Below are positions 10,006 to 18,650 of a stretch of DNA of 64,000 nucleotides, piece after piece. The notes under the pieces are model-generated. The model saw only the letters and a program-made list of their open reading frames with translations, was not told the DNA's origin and ran no database searches. This stretch comes from Cyclobacteriaceae bacterium (GTDB lineage: Bacteria; Bacteroidota; Bacteroidia; Cytophagales; Cyclobacteriaceae): positions 1 to 64,000 of the forward strand of contig JANQKF010000017.1 of NCBI GenBank assembly GCA_028281285.1, read 5' to 3'. The first letter of the stretch is position 1. Each line of letters begins with the position of its first letter. A program made the translations under genes and the position numbers.

Positions 10006-11061
10006 TTATGTATTCATCTCTTTTAGAGCCAGGTACCAATAGTAAAAGGCTTCAGGATTACTTTTTTTCAACTTATTCAGTTTGTTGTAATCGGGGTTTT
10101 CAATGCTCCAATCCTTGATTTGATCGGGTTTAGAAAATCGTTGGATGTTTTCTGGATCTTCCTGTTTTAATAATTGACACAAATAGGCGGCTTTAGCTGC
10201 AGCGACAATGGCCTCTTCAATTTTGAAGCGCCCCATGATAAAGTTGGTAATGTTCCGGATACCGGTGGTCAGGTGATTGAACTCGTCTGATGGTTCTCGT
10301 GTGCTCAGTATGAAACAGGTTCGAAAAGTGTCATCAAGCACACCATGCGCATCCAGTTCCAGTTTTCGAAAGCCTATCTCTTCCTTCACTATTTTTTCGT
10401 AGGCTGCTTTTACCACTTCCAGGTTTTCTGAAACATCGAATAAGGTTCCTATATCAAATAGCTGTTTTATGATTTCCGTATGTCTCCCTTTGCTATAGAG
10501 TATTCCGGTAGTATTAGGAGCGAAAGCCGTTAACTTGTCTCCAAGGATAGATTCGGGAACGGGGGTGGCTACATAAACAGATTCTCCTTCCGTTTCCAAC
10601 CAATCATGATTGAGTTCCAATTCTTGCAATGCAGGATATGGGCTACCTGTATAAAGTATGTCTAATAAAATAGGCTCTTCTCCAAAATGCCGATCTAAGG
10701 CACTGGGATAATAGATCTTGTAATGACCTACCGGGGCATCTACTACATGCTTTCGATCATTATCGGACTCCCATCGGGTAAATCTTGAATTCTTCACAAT
10801 AGTATCGAGTGTGGTTTCGATCTTTTCAGAACTTACCTCGGTAATGATGTCGATGTCAATAGAAAACCTACGGGGTGGATCTATCATCAGTAAAAGACAA
10901 GTACCTCCCTTGAAGATCAGATCTATATTATTTAATCGTAGTTGCTCAAGCAGTGTAAAAGCGTAAACTACTTTTTCCAGCATTTTGGGATCTACCCGTT
11001 TTCCCACCTTTTTAGAGATGGCGAGAAGTCTTTCAGGGTCGTATGTTTGGTCTTTTATCAT
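10006..11061 (-). CDS. AbiEii/AbiGii-type nucleotidyltransferase toxin
   Basis: A 351-residue protein of the AbiEii/AbiGii nucleotidyltransferase family, the toxin half of type IV-like AbiE pairs. The nucleotidyltransferase signature is visible: KGGT at 51-54, then RFSIDIDI (R65-I72) with the metal-binding Asp pair. The family motif ESILGDKLTAF follows later. In known AbiE systems the toxin transfers nucleotides to tRNA and arrests growth after phage infection. The ATG lies just downstream of an inverted-repeat operator (11064-11104) that occupies the gap to the partner gene, so it may be repressed separately. It ends two bases before the methyltransferase start, so it may be transcribed into the defence operon. 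Confidence 0.83.
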   Translation of the reverse strand: MIKDQTYDPERLLAISKKVGKRVDPKMLEKVVYAFTLLEQLRLNNIDLIFKGGTCLLLMIDPPRRFSIDIDIITEVSSEKIETTLDTIVKNSRFTRWESDNDRKHVVDAPVGHYKIYYPSALDRHFGEEPILLDILYTGSPYPALQELELNHDWLETEGESVYVATPVPESILGDKLTAFAPNTTGILYSKGRHTEIIKQLFDIGTLFDVSENLEVVKAAYEKIVKEEIGFRKLELDAHGVLDDTFRTCFILSTREPSDEFNHLTTGIRNITNFIMGRFKIEEAIVAAAKAAYLCQLLKQEDPENIQRFSKPDQIKDWSIENPDYNKLNKLKKSNPEAFYYWYLALKEMNT

Positions 11062-11063
11062 TT

Positions 11064-11104
11064 CAAATTATTGGCAAAAACATGTTCATTTTGCCGAAGT
11101 TTTG
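11064..11104. promoter_or_regulatory. Second 16-9-16 bp inverted-repeat operator
   Basis: The left arm (11064-11079) matches CAAAACTTTGGCAAAA at 13 of 16 positions. The right arm, TTTTGCCGAAGTTTTG (11089-11104), matches its complement at 15 of 16. The spacer is again 9 bases. It covers the stop of the AbiEi-like gene and the bases directly before the AbiEii-like ATG, where a repressor would block transcription or initiation. Confidence 0.7.
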
Positions 11105-11808
11105 ATTAAGAACTTCTCCAGTTCCTCCTGCTGATTCCTACGGGAGGCATAGCGTTTCATTTTTTGTTTATTCAACGAGTACTTTTCCTGAGCGCGCTGA
11201 AAAATGAAGTCTAACTCTCCTTGTTGGGCTGCAAATAGTGATTCATCGATTAACATGTCGACCAATAGTTTCTCTAAGGGGGCTATGTGGTAACCGTTAT
11301 GCTCTGAAATGGGTGCTTCGGAAATAAGCGGTTTCAGAATAATAGCCTCGTTAAAATTGGATACATAGCGATCGAACATCTCGGCATCAGGATTGAGAAA
11401 GGCTTTTTTGCTAAAATCGGATATGCTGGAAAAGACGGATTCCAACACATCTTTTTCTGTCTCTACAACTAATTGGTACTGAAAGAGCTGATGTCTCATG
11501 AGCTGGTTGAACCATCGGCTGTCCCATACACAGAATTCTAGGTAAGGAAATTCCTTTTTTACACGGTTGTGAATGCGCTTGAGTGAATTAGATAGTTCAG
11601 GTTCGAAAACATTAGAAGGCTTCAGGGAATATTTTCCTCTCGAAAGGTGATACAGTATACCATCCTCCTTAAGCTTGAAAATATTCCAACTGGCTGTTTC
11701 CTCTGTCCATTTTGGGAAATGCTTCAATAGGAAAGTTGTCAATTCTTTTTTGGATAGAACGGATTTTTTGGAGAATGCCTCTTTTATATATGGTGCAGCT
11801 TTACTCAA
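11086..11808 (-). CDS. AbiEi-like antitoxin/autoregulator candidate
   Basis: A 240-residue protein whose N-terminal 65 residues look like a winged helix (SKKELTTFLLKHF...GILYHLSRGKYSL), as in AbiEi antitoxins that bind DNA and silence their own operon. The rest is unassigned. It may belong to the DUF6577 group often paired with AbiEii toxins in Bacteroidota, but this is memory and unverified. The start must be TTG: an in-frame stop lies four codons upstream and no ATG occurs in the first third. A perfect inverted repeat sits 31-71 bases upstream and a near copy lies at its 3' end, which supports autoregulation. It is followed closely by the nucleotidyltransferase gene. Confidence 0.65.
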   Translation of the reverse strand: MSKAAPYIKEAFSKKSVLSKKELTTFLLKHFPKWTEETASWNIFKLKEDGILYHLSRGKYSLKPSNVFEPELSNSLKRIHNRVKKEFPYLEFCVWDSRWFNQLMRHQLFQYQLVVETEKDVLESVFSSISDFSKKAFLNPDAEMFDRYVSNFNEAIILKPLISEAPISEHNGYHIAPLEKLLVDMLIDESLFAAQQGELDFIFQRAQEKYSLNKQKMKRYASRRNQQEELEKFLIKTSAK

Positions 11809-11838
11809 AAAATTAAATTAGGTTGTTGGCTAAAGTAA

Positions 11839-11879
11839 CAAAACTTTGGCAAAATAGAGATTGTTTTGCCAAAGTTTTG
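11839..11879. promoter_or_regulatory. Perfect 16-bp inverted repeat, operator of the AbiE-like pair
   Basis: The arms CAAAACTTTGGCAAAA (11839-11854) and TTTTGCCAAAGTTTTG (11864-11879) are exact reverse complements around a 9-base spacer. The site lies just upstream of the TTG start of the AbiEi-like gene, where its promoter must be. No T-tract follows on either strand, so it is not a typical terminator. AbiEi proteins are known to repress through inverted repeats, which makes this the likely operator. Confidence 0.8.
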
Positions 11880-11997
11880 AGAAAGGGAATCAATCTGGTT
11901 ACGAAATTCACCAGCCTATTCTATTCTCCCAGTACTTTCAGGTGAGTATACGGAAAGCATTACTGTAACTAATCGCTAATATAGCCTTGCTGTCAGT

Positions 11998-13527
11998 TTA
12001 ATGACCCAGAAATGCATCTACATAATTCTGAGCTTCTATGCCATCTCTACAAGAAGTTTCCGTTAATATGGCAATAACCAGATTACTTGAGTGAACGAAG
12101 TCATCTGCAGAGTCATGGTGTTTTTTTAAGAATGTTTTTACTGTCATTTCTACACCTGTGTTAAGTTTAAGTACATTATCCAATAAATTTACTCCCATCT
12201 GGCCATATACTTCTTGCCTGACTCTATTGGCACCATCTGATAGTTGTTTATGATCAAAACCTGCTAAGTAATTTTCTGTAGTCTTAAAGCTAGAATGACC
12301 CGCCATTTCACTGATCATGGATTTGGATACTCCACGTTGCAGCGCGATAGAAAAGAAAGCGTGCCGTGCCCTATAAGTCGTTATTGTTCTTTTCAAGCCT
12401 GCCAACTTAGAAATGATTCTCAGTGCTTTCCCGTGTCTGTTGGTGATGTCACCTAATTTTTTGTAAAACAATTGACCGTCTTTAAATCGTAAGTGTTCTA
12501 TCCGGTCGATCAGTGGAAACAGAAAGTCTGTGTTTCTTTTTCTTCGTCCATAGTAATCAGCAATTGAAAGTGCTGTCGGGGATAATTCAATATCAAACTT
12601 CTTTGTGTTGATTGCATTCCGGGTTTTCCGTCTTCTGTATTGTAATCTACCTCGCTCAATCTGTGAAACACGCAAGTGCATAAGGTCCATAAAATTCATC
12701 CCCCAGCACTCAAAGTAAAATTTGAAGTAGTTTTGATGGTGCCACAGGCTGCTATTGGTGTCTAGTTGAAGGTTGAAGATTTTGGCAATTTCCCAAGAGG
12801 CTGCATTCCGGTTTGCAGTTTTTTCTACCTTTATTTTATATCCCGCTTTTCCAAAAGGATAAGCCTCAATTTCTATATCTATATTTTTATCCGCGATAGC
12901 CAGATTATAAATAAGCCTGATGTCTCTGAGATGAAACCCTAAGCCGTTTATTGAATTGCATTTTCCCCTCCTATTAGATCTATTCAGATACCATCTTTCA
13001 TAAGATTCTAAAAAACCAGGAGTGATCTCTGAAAAAAAGATACTTTTTCGCCTGGTGAACCTTTCCAGACTTCGGATCATGCCTTTGATTGTCCTGGCCG
13101 AGCCCCCTCTATCCGTCTGAAAACGATTATACATAACCTTTTTCGCATAGTCAAGAAAGCAATCGGCACCAAATTTAGCCAGGGCTAAATCTGAGGCTTC
13201 AGCTTTGAATTTATCACTAAATTCTTTTTTGAGTTCTGTTAAAACCAAAACTCTTAATTGCCTAATATGCAGTAAACTCAAGGTAATAGCATGTTTATCC
13301 ATAACCTCTCCAATAATGGCAGACATACGGTCTATCTTTGCGTTTGCTCTTTTTGTGTTTTTGAATGGGGATTTAACTCTTTGAGTAATAGCATTCCATT
13401 CATTTTTCTTTAGATAGTAACCCGTTGAAATATAGGTTGGAACACCCTTATGTGTAATTCTGATTTTTAAGGGCCAACGCTTGGCGGCCTTATTCCTTTT
13501 ATCCAGATATTTGCTGAGGGTTGCCAT
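11998..13527 (-). CDS. Tyrosine recombinase/integrase of the island
   Basis: A 509-residue Bacteroidota-type integrase. The N-terminus carries an Arm-binding-like domain (KRWPLKIRITHKGVPTYIST), followed by a SAM-like core-binding domain at about 100-215 and the catalytic domain. Near the C-terminus, TYRARHAFF (384-392) provides the Y/H-x-x-R element, GHSS (410-413) the next motif, and Y420 in TTENYLAGF is the likely nucleophile. About 85 residues follow the tyrosine, longer than usual and without a recognised domain. The gene ends the island cargo and lies about 180 bases from the tRNA-Asn fragment, its presumed attachment site. Confidence 0.9.
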   Translation of the reverse strand: MATLSKYLDKRNKAAKRWPLKIRITHKGVPTYISTGYYLKKNEWNAITQRVKSPFKNTKRANAKIDRMSAIIGEVMDKHAITLSLLHIRQLRVLVLTELKKEFSDKFKAEASDLALAKFGADCFLDYAKKVMYNRFQTDRGGSARTIKGMIRSLERFTRRKSIFFSEITPGFLESYERWYLNRSNRRGKCNSINGLGFHLRDIRLIYNLAIADKNIDIEIEAYPFGKAGYKIKVEKTANRNAASWEIAKIFNLQLDTNSSLWHHQNYFKFYFECWGMNFMDLMHLRVSQIERGRLQYRRRKTRNAINTKKFDIELSPTALSIADYYGRRKRNTDFLFPLIDRIEHLRFKDGQLFYKKLGDITNRHGKALRIISKLAGLKRTITTYRARHAFFSIALQRGVSKSMISEMAGHSSFKTTENYLAGFDHKQLSDGANRVRQEVYGQMGVNLLDNVLKLNTGVEMTVKTFLKKHHDSADDFVHSSNLVIAILTETSCRDGIEAQNYVDAFLGH

Positions 13528-13709
13528 AGCATTCCATCTTTCAAAATCAATTCATAAATGCACTTTGCAAACATTTTTGCACTCTTTTTCAGATACTTTG
13601 ATAGATTATTCATCTATCTAAAAACCCTAAGCGAAGTCATTCTTTAAGCTTTATACTGCTAGTAAATTAAGATAAGAAAGATAAGACTGTTTTCTATTAT
13701 GTAGGTCGA

Positions 13710-13755
13710 CTGACTGTTAATCAGAGGGTCCTTGGTTCGAGCCCAAGAGGAGGAG
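13710..13755 (+). other. tRNA-Asn(GTT) 3' remnant, probable attachment site
   Basis: The anticodon loop CTGTTAA (13714-13720; anticodon GTT at 13716-13718), a T arm with a 5-bp stem (13731-13735 with 13743-13747) around TTCGAGC, and the 3' acceptor strand AGGAGGA plus discriminator G (13748-13755) are all present. The D arm and 5' acceptor strand are absent upstream. This is the fragment expected when an element recombines within the 3' half of a tRNA gene. The gene is not functional here. An intact copy should lie at the other island end. Confidence 0.75.
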
Positions 13756-13765
13756 CTTAAATTAG

Positions 13766-13794
13766 AAATGCCAGCCATTAGGTTGGCATTTTTT
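13766..13794 (+). terminator. Rho-independent terminator after the tRNA remnant
   Basis: AAATGCCA (13766-13773) pairs with TGGCATTT (13784-13791) around a 10-base loop, and the T run continues to 13794. It is probably the original terminator of the tRNA-Asn transcript, now left with only the gene's 3' end. The rest of 13528-13840 holds a short inverted repeat at 13600-13618 and nothing else I can assign. Confidence 0.75.
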
Positions 13795-13840
13795 ATTTGC
13801 CCATGTTGTCGGCTAAATTCATGTAGATTAAGTTATTGAT

Positions 13841-14533
13841 ATGATTGATCAACAGATAAAGACAGCACTAGTCACCGGAGGTAATCGGGGAATAGGATTG
13901 GCCATTGTCCAAGGGCTTGCAAAGCTTGGACACAAGGTCTTATTAGGTAGTCGCAGACTCTCCGCTGGCAGAGAAGCCGCTTCGACAATTGCGGGTGATG
14001 TAATTCCGGTCGAGCTGGATCTCTCCGATCGTTTAACACTCAAAAGTCAAGTTCATGCAATTTTAGAGGAGTACCCTAAAATTGATGCATTGGTCAACAA
14101 TGCCGGAATTCTAGAGTATGGCAGCCTGCTCGAAATTGATGAAGAACAATTTGATAAATCCACCAGAGTCAACTTTGAAGCGCCCTTTGACTTGATTCGG
14201 CTATTGACCCCAGACATGATCCAAAGAGGGTATGGTCGCATCGTGAACCTTTCTTCCGGATGGGGAAGCTTTAATGAAGGATTGACCGGACCCTCTGCCT
14301 ATGCGGTGAGTAAAGCTGCACTGAATGCGCTCACCCTGACCCTTTCCCAAAGTCTACCACAATCGGTCAAGGTGAACTCAATATGTCCGGGCTGGGTGCG
14401 TACTGACATGGGTGGTGCAGGTGCCAGCCGCTCACCTGAAAAGGGTGCTGAAACCGCCATTTGGCTCGCGACACTTCCTGATGATGGCCCATCTGGTGGT
14501 TTCTTTCGGGATAAGCGATTGATTGGATGGTAA
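13841..14533 (+). CDS. Short-chain dehydrogenase/reductase
   Basis: A 230-residue classical SDR. The NAD(P)-binding TGGNRGIG occurs at residues 12-19, the structural NNAG near 87 and the catalytic SSGWGS and YAVSK (Tyr and Lys) in the second half, followed by PGWVRTDMGG, typical of carbonyl-reductase-like SDRs that end with WLATLPDDGPSGGFF. The substrate cannot be read from sequence. It stands alone just outside the island boundary, so it is probably the first host gene. A hairpin without a T-tract follows it. Confidence 0.88.
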   Translation: MIDQQIKTALVTGGNRGIGLAIVQGLAKLGHKVLLGSRRLSAGREAASTIAGDVIPVELDLSDRLTLKSQVHAILEEYPKIDALVNNAGILEYGSLLEIDEEQFDKSTRVNFEAPFDLIRLLTPDMIQRGYGRIVNLSSGWGSFNEGLTGPSAYAVSKAALNALTLTLSQSLPQSVKVNSICPGWVRTDMGGAGASRSPEKGAETAIWLATLPDDGPSGGFFRDKRLIGW

Positions 14534-14543
14534 TTAAACAATT

Positions 14544-14573
14544 CCTCAAGTCTACCCTGACTTGAGGTAGGGT
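14544..14573 (+). other. Overlapping alternative hairpins after the SDR gene
   Basis: CCTCAAGTC (14544-14552) pairs perfectly with GACTTGAGG (14559-14567). The loop TACCCT can instead pair with AGGGTA just downstream, giving a mutually exclusive hairpin. No T run follows, so termination is uncertain. The rest of the 14534-14770 gap shows nothing I can assign. Confidence 0.35.
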
Positions 14574-14770
14574 ATTCCCAGTCTTCAACGTAATAGATTC
14601 GATCAACGCCTTGAATTATGAATAAGACTAACACCAACACCCAGACTGTACGCACTAACAGCAAAGTTTCCATCAAGTCTGTTCTTCAAACCTATTCAGG
14701 CAGCAAGAAGAATCGAATCCACCGTTAGATCCTCAAAATTTTTAGAATGAATTTTCGTTATTTGTGAATA

Positions 14771-15592
14771 ATGAAAGGATTGTTCTGTGCTCTTTTTATT
14801 CTGTTTACTCTGAATGTCTATTCTCAGAGAGAAGAGTCGGTATTGCAAGACAGCATATCCAAGCCTGATTTAACCCTTGAAAAAAAGCTTAAGGAAGTCG
14901 TAGAAGCCGCTCCGCTTAAAAAGAAAAAGAATGTCTATTATGGCGAAAAGGTAAAACCAAGCTTTACCAGAACCAATGCCAGAGGTAAAATCATAATAGA
15001 AGAATTCAACTATTTAAAAGAGCCGACACGAGCTGATAAATTCGTGCGCACGATATTCTCTCTTGAAAGAGTCAAGGGAAATACCAGGATCGTTAAAAGC
15101 AAACCCTCGACTAAACCTTTTGAACAACTGCTTCATGGCCCTTACCGAAAATTTCAAGACAATGTGCTCATTGAAGAAGGCATGTTCTTCTACGGCACTA
15201 AGCACGAGCGTTGGTTAACCACCGACACAAAAGGCCGATTACTTAAAAAGGAACACTATCACAAGGGTTGGTATCGGGATTCCGATATTTCTCACTATGA
15301 CCTCGAGAAACAATCAAAACTGCAAGAGGTGGTACCAGTACAGTATGGAAAACGAGAAGGCCCTTACTATTACTTTTTTGAAAACGGTCGAATGGCGATC
15401 AAAGGCCAATATGAATTTGACAAACGGGTAGGAATTTGGGAAGAATATTATGATGCCGCCAGAACAACTATAAAAAGAGAAATTCAGTACCCAAAAGACC
15501 CCTTCGATCCGACTCCACCCTTCATTCGTAAGGAATGGGATGAGAGAGGCAATACTATTTATACGTCACCTAAGATTCGCAGAAGTCGTTAA
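14771..15592 (+). CDS. Secreted MORN-like repeat protein, unknown function
   Basis: A 273-residue protein with a clear Sec signal peptide (MKGLFCALFILFTLNVYSQ). The mature part carries MORN/YwqK-like repeats, seen as GPYRKFQDNVLIEEGMFFYG, GRLLKKEHYHKG, YGKREGPYYYFFENGRMAIK and KRVGIWEEYYD, each with the Gly-x-Trp/Tyr and Gly-x-Tyr spacing of that family. Such proteins are common in Cytophagales and most have no assigned role. It probably lies in the periplasm or outer envelope. It ends tail-to-tail with yraN, overlapping by four bases, so the two are convergent and not in one operon. Confidence 0.7.
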   Translation: MKGLFCALFILFTLNVYSQREESVLQDSISKPDLTLEKKLKEVVEAAPLKKKKNVYYGEKVKPSFTRTNARGKIIIEEFNYLKEPTRADKFVRTIFSLERVKGNTRIVKSKPSTKPFEQLLHGPYRKFQDNVLIEEGMFFYGTKHERWLTTDTKGRLLKKEHYHKGWYRDSDISHYDLEKQSKLQEVVPVQYGKREGPYYYFFENGRMAIKGQYEFDKRVGIWEEYYDAARTTIKREIQYPKDPFDPTPPFIRKEWDERGNTIYTSPKIRRSR

Positions 15593-15933
15593 TGAAAGGC
15601 ATCCTTTAGATGTTCAATCTCCAGGGTTTCTCCCAACTTTTTAATCGCAACAATATCGAAGCGAATGTCATTTTGCCAATCCACTTGATCAATGAACTCC
15701 TCGGCTGTCCTAAGTATTAAGTTCTGTTGATTTTGACTCACAAACTCTTCGGGCTCTCCAAAGTCAGACCTTGATCTCAGTTTTACTTCAATAAAACAGA
15801 GAAGCCCGTCTTTTTTTGCTACGATATCAATTTCCCCTCGCTTAAACCTGAAGTTCCTATTAATAATTGAATAGTCATTCTGTTCAAGGTATGTACAGGC
15901 AATCTCCTCTCCTTTATTCCCTTTATCACGCAC
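15589..15933 (-). CDS. yraN: YraN family (UPF0102) nuclease-like protein
   Basis: A 114-residue protein with the full UPF0102 pattern: KGNKGEEIACTYLEQN at the N-terminus, RGEIDIVAK and CFIEVKLRSR, which together give the E...D...E-x-K arrangement of the PD-(D/E)XK fold. Its cellular role is uncharacterised, although recombination or competence functions have been proposed. The start is GTG at 15933. A TAA stop lies immediately upstream in frame and no ATG is available, so the non-standard start is forced. It is convergent with the MORN-like gene and divergent from pgi. Confidence 0.88.
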   Translation of the reverse strand: MRDKGNKGEEIACTYLEQNDYSIINRNFRFKRGEIDIVAKKDGLLCFIEVKLRSRSDFGEPEEFVSQNQQNLILRTAEEFIDQVDWQNDIRFDIVAIKKLGETLEIEHLKDAFH

Positions 15934-16005
15934 TTATTATCGACTCTTTTCCTTCAAATTAAGCATTAAAATCTACTATCTTTCCGCTTCAATTTGAAAT
16001 CGATA

Positions 16006-17658
16006 ATGCTTCCTAAAACTGATCCTACTAATACCGAGGCGTGGCAATCACTAAAAGATCACTTTTCCTCAATTCGTGATACCCATCTTAAAGATTTGTT
16101 TGGAATCGATAATAATAGGTTTGAAGATTTCTCACTGATGTTCAATGATATGCTTGTCGATTATTCTAAAAATCGAATTGATCGTAATACAATGAATCTG
16201 CTAATCGCCCTGGCCAACGAATGTGGGTTGAAGAAGGCTATTGAATCATTCTTTGAAGGAAACGCTATCAATGAAACAGAGGGTAGATCGGTATTGCATA
16301 CGGCACTCAGAAATAGATCAGAGCGACCAGTCAAGGTGGGTGGCACTGATGTTATGCCGCAAATTTCCGAAGCCCTGAACAAAATGAAGCAACTTTCGGA
16401 TCAACTGGCTTCTGGGGAGTTCTGCGGATACACGGGAAAGAGAGTAAAAAACATCATCAATATTGGCATTGGGGGATCCGACCTTGGTCCTGTAATGGTG
16501 GTAGAAGCGCTAAAACCTTATTGGAGAGATGGTATCAACACTTTTTTTGTCTCAAATGTGGATGGAAGTCATATCTCGGAAACATTGAAAGGCCTTGATC
16601 CGGAGGAAACTTTGTTCATGATTGCCTCAAAAACATTCACCACCCAGGAGACTATGACAAATGCCAGGACTGCCCGTGAATGGTTTTTGGAAAATGGAGG
16701 AACGGAAGCTCATATTGCCAAACACTTCGTAGCTATTAGCACTAACGCTAAAGCCGTGAAGGAATTTGGGATAGATGAAAACAATATGTTTGTTTTTTGG
16801 GATTGGGTAGGCGGTAGATATTCCTTATGGTCTTCTATTGGATTGCCCATTGCCTGTACGATTGGCTACGAAAACTTCGAGCTACTATTAGAGGGGGCAT
16901 TTGAAATGGATGAGCATTTCAGAACCGAAGATTTCGAAGCAAATATTCCGGTAATCCTGGCTTTAATTGGAGTTTGGTACAACAACTTCTTTGAAATGGA
17001 ATCAACAGCGATTCTGCCCTACGACCAATATTTGCATCGGCTGGCAGCATATCTTCAGCAAGCTGATATGGAAAGTAATGGTAAATCGGTAGATCGCGGT
17101 GGTCGACAGGTAAGTTACCAGACTGGTCCTATCGTATGGGGAGAACCCGGCACGAACGGTCAACATGCCTTTTACCAATTAATTCATCAAGGCACGAAGC
17201 TTATTCCTTGTGATTTTCTTGCTCCGGCAATAAGCCAAAACCCAACTGGCGATCATCATGAAAAACTTCTATCCAATTTCTTTGCTCAAACTGAGGCACT
17301 AATGAATGGAAAGAATGAACAAGAAGTTCGTCAGGAATTAGTCGGAAGCGGGTTAGATGAAACCGAAATCTTAAAAATATTGCCCTTCAAGGTGTTTCAC
17401 GGAAACAGGCCAACAAATTCCATTCTATATAAGAAGTTAACTCCGAAAGTCCTTGGAAGTCTGATCGCTATGTACGAGCATAAGATTTTCGTACAAGGAG
17501 TAATATGGAATATTTACAGTTTTGATCAATGGGGTGTGGAACTCGGCAAAGTTCTGGCCAAGAAGATTCTTCCTGAGCTTGAAGGCCAAAAAATTGTCGA
17601 CACACATGATGGATCCACTAACGGCCTGATCAATGCCTATAAATCGATGAGAAACTAA
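16006..17658 (+). CDS. pgi: Glucose-6-phosphate isomerase
   Basis: About 550 residues, the usual length of the family, interconverting glucose 6-phosphate and fructose 6-phosphate in the cytoplasm. Signatures include [58 protein letters not shown] and [10 protein letters not shown] near the C-terminus, which carry the phosphate-binding and catalytic residues. I chose the ATG of MLPKTDPTN; a TTG four codons earlier is also open. One base separates its stop from the mannose-6-phosphate isomerase gene, so the two hexose-phosphate isomerases form an operon. Confidence 0.96.
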   Translation: MLPKTDPTNTEAWQSLKDHFSSIRDTHLKDLFGIDNNRFEDFSLMFNDMLVDYSKNRIDRNTMNLLIALANECGLKKAIESFFEGNAINETEGRSVLHTALRNRSERPVKVGGTDVMPQISEALNKMKQLSDQLASGEFCGYTGKRVKNIINIGIGGSDLGPVMVVEALKPYWRDGINTFFVSNVDGSHISETLKGLDPEETLFMIASKTFTTQETMTNARTAREWFLENGGTEAHIAKHFVAISTNAKAVKEFGIDENNMFVFWDWVGGRYSLWSSIGLPIACTIGYENFELLLEGAFEMDEHFRTEDFEANIPVILALIGVWYNNFFEMESTAILPYDQYLHRLAAYLQQADMESNGKSVDRGGRQVSYQTGPIVWGEPGTNGQHAFYQLIHQGTKLIPCDFLAPAISQNPTGDHHEKLLSNFFAQTEALMNGKNEQEVRQELVGSGLDETEILKILPFKVFHGNRPTNSILYKKLTPKVLGSLIAMYEHKIFVQGVIWNIYSFDQWGVELGKVLAKKILPELEGQKIVDTHDGSTNGLINAYKSMRN

Positions 17659-17659
17659 T

Positions 17660-18637
17660 ATGGACCTTTACCCGCTTCAGTTTGATCCCATCTTTAAAGA
17701 AAAGCTTTGGGGCGGCTCTAAAATTCGAGATATTCTTGGAAAGGATTTCTCACCACTCACCAATTGTGGTGAGACCTGGGAAATGAGTGGAGTAAAAGGT
17801 AACCTTTCAAAAGTATCGTCAGGCCATCTGGCAGGAAAAACGCTCCCCGAACTGATTGATCTATACAAGGGTGACCTTGTAGGCAACACCGTTTATGACA
17901 CTTATGGCAACGAATTCCCACTGCTAATAAAGTTTATTGATGCCGCCCAGGACCTTTCGGTACAAGTACATCCAAATGACCAGCTCGCGAAAGAACGACA
18001 CGGTTCTTTAGGAAAGACTGAAATGTGGTATGTGTTTCAGGCCGATGAGGGCTCCACATTGATCACGGGTTTCAATAGGGAGATGACAAGAGAATCCTAC
18101 CTCGATTATTTTCATCAAGGTAGACTGATGGAGATTCTGAACAAAGAAGAAGTTTCTCCAGGGGATACCTTCTTCATCCCGGCAGGTCGCATTCATACTA
18201 TAGGTAAGGGGTTACTTTTGGCAGAGATTCAGCAAACCTCGGATATTACCTATAGAATTCATGATTTTGATCGGACGGATGCCGAAGGGAACAAAAGAGA
18301 ACTGCATACCATCGAAGCTTTGGATGCCATCGATTATCAATTCAAACCTGACTATAAAACCAGCTATGAATCTCAGATAAATAGCCCTGTGTCATTGGTT
18401 AAATCACCCTATTTTGAAACTAATTTATTGCACTGTGATAAGGAAATTGTCAGAGACCATTCTGACAAAGATTCTTTCGTTATATATATCTGTGTGGAGG
18501 GTGAAGGAGAAATGATCGTTTCTGGCTCAACAACAAATTTTTGTATGGGAAATGCAATTTTATTACCGCAAACATTAAAAAAAGTAACTCTTCAAACCAA
18601 TTTCAGCTTCAAAATGTTGGAAACATACGCGCCTTAA
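17660..18637 (+). CDS. manA: Mannose-6-phosphate isomerase, class I
   Basis: A 325-residue type I phosphomannose isomerase of the short bacterial kind. The zinc site is visible as VQVHPNDQLA, GKTEMWYVF and FIPAGRIHTIGKG, and RIHDFDR follows. It links fructose 6-phosphate to mannose 6-phosphate for GDP-sugar and envelope glycan synthesis. It follows pgi by one base and is evidently cotranscribed with it. The C-terminal 80 residues form the expected second cupin-like barrel. No anomalies were seen. Confidence 0.95.
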   Translation: MDLYPLQFDPIFKEKLWGGSKIRDILGKDFSPLTNCGETWEMSGVKGNLSKVSSGHLAGKTLPELIDLYKGDLVGNTVYDTYGNEFPLLIKFIDAAQDLSVQVHPNDQLAKERHGSLGKTEMWYVFQADEGSTLITGFNREMTRESYLDYFHQGRLMEILNKEEVSPGDTFFIPAGRIHTIGKGLLLAEIQQTSDITYRIHDFDRTDAEGNKRELHTIEALDAIDYQFKPDYKTSYESQINSPVSLVKSPYFETNLLHCDKEIVRDHSDKDSFVIYICVEGEGEMIVSGSTTNFCMGNAILLPQTLKKVTLQTNFSFKMLETYAP

Positions 18638-18650
18638 TTTATCATTGCGT

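Larger units (their letters stand above)
1..13755. mobile_element. Right part of an integrative defence island
   Basis: Everything from the left window edge to the tRNA-Asn remnant at 13710-13755 behaves as one acquired block. A tyrosine recombinase gene lies next to a tRNA 3' fragment, which is the usual layout of one end of a tRNA-targeting integrative element. The cargo is a methylation-based defence operon and an AbiE-like pair, all on the minus strand. The defence genes look more GC-rich than the housekeeping genes to the right, judged by eye. The other end, with the intact tRNA copy, must lie outside the window, so total size is unknown. Confidence 0.7.

Noticed and set aside
13600-13618. 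Short inverted repeat GATAGA/TCTATC near the integrase start
   Set aside because: Six base pairs in AT-rich sequence could easily be chance. There is no second copy to support a recombinase arm site.
1-13755. Classification as BREX or DISARM
   Set aside because: No PglZ, BrxC, DrmA helicase or phospholipase D component is visible, whereas a specificity subunit and a NERD-kinase-ATPase protein are. MADS fits better.
13681-13755. Intact tRNA-Asn gene
   Set aside because: No D arm or 5' acceptor strand can be found upstream of the anticodon arm, so it cannot fold as a full tRNA.
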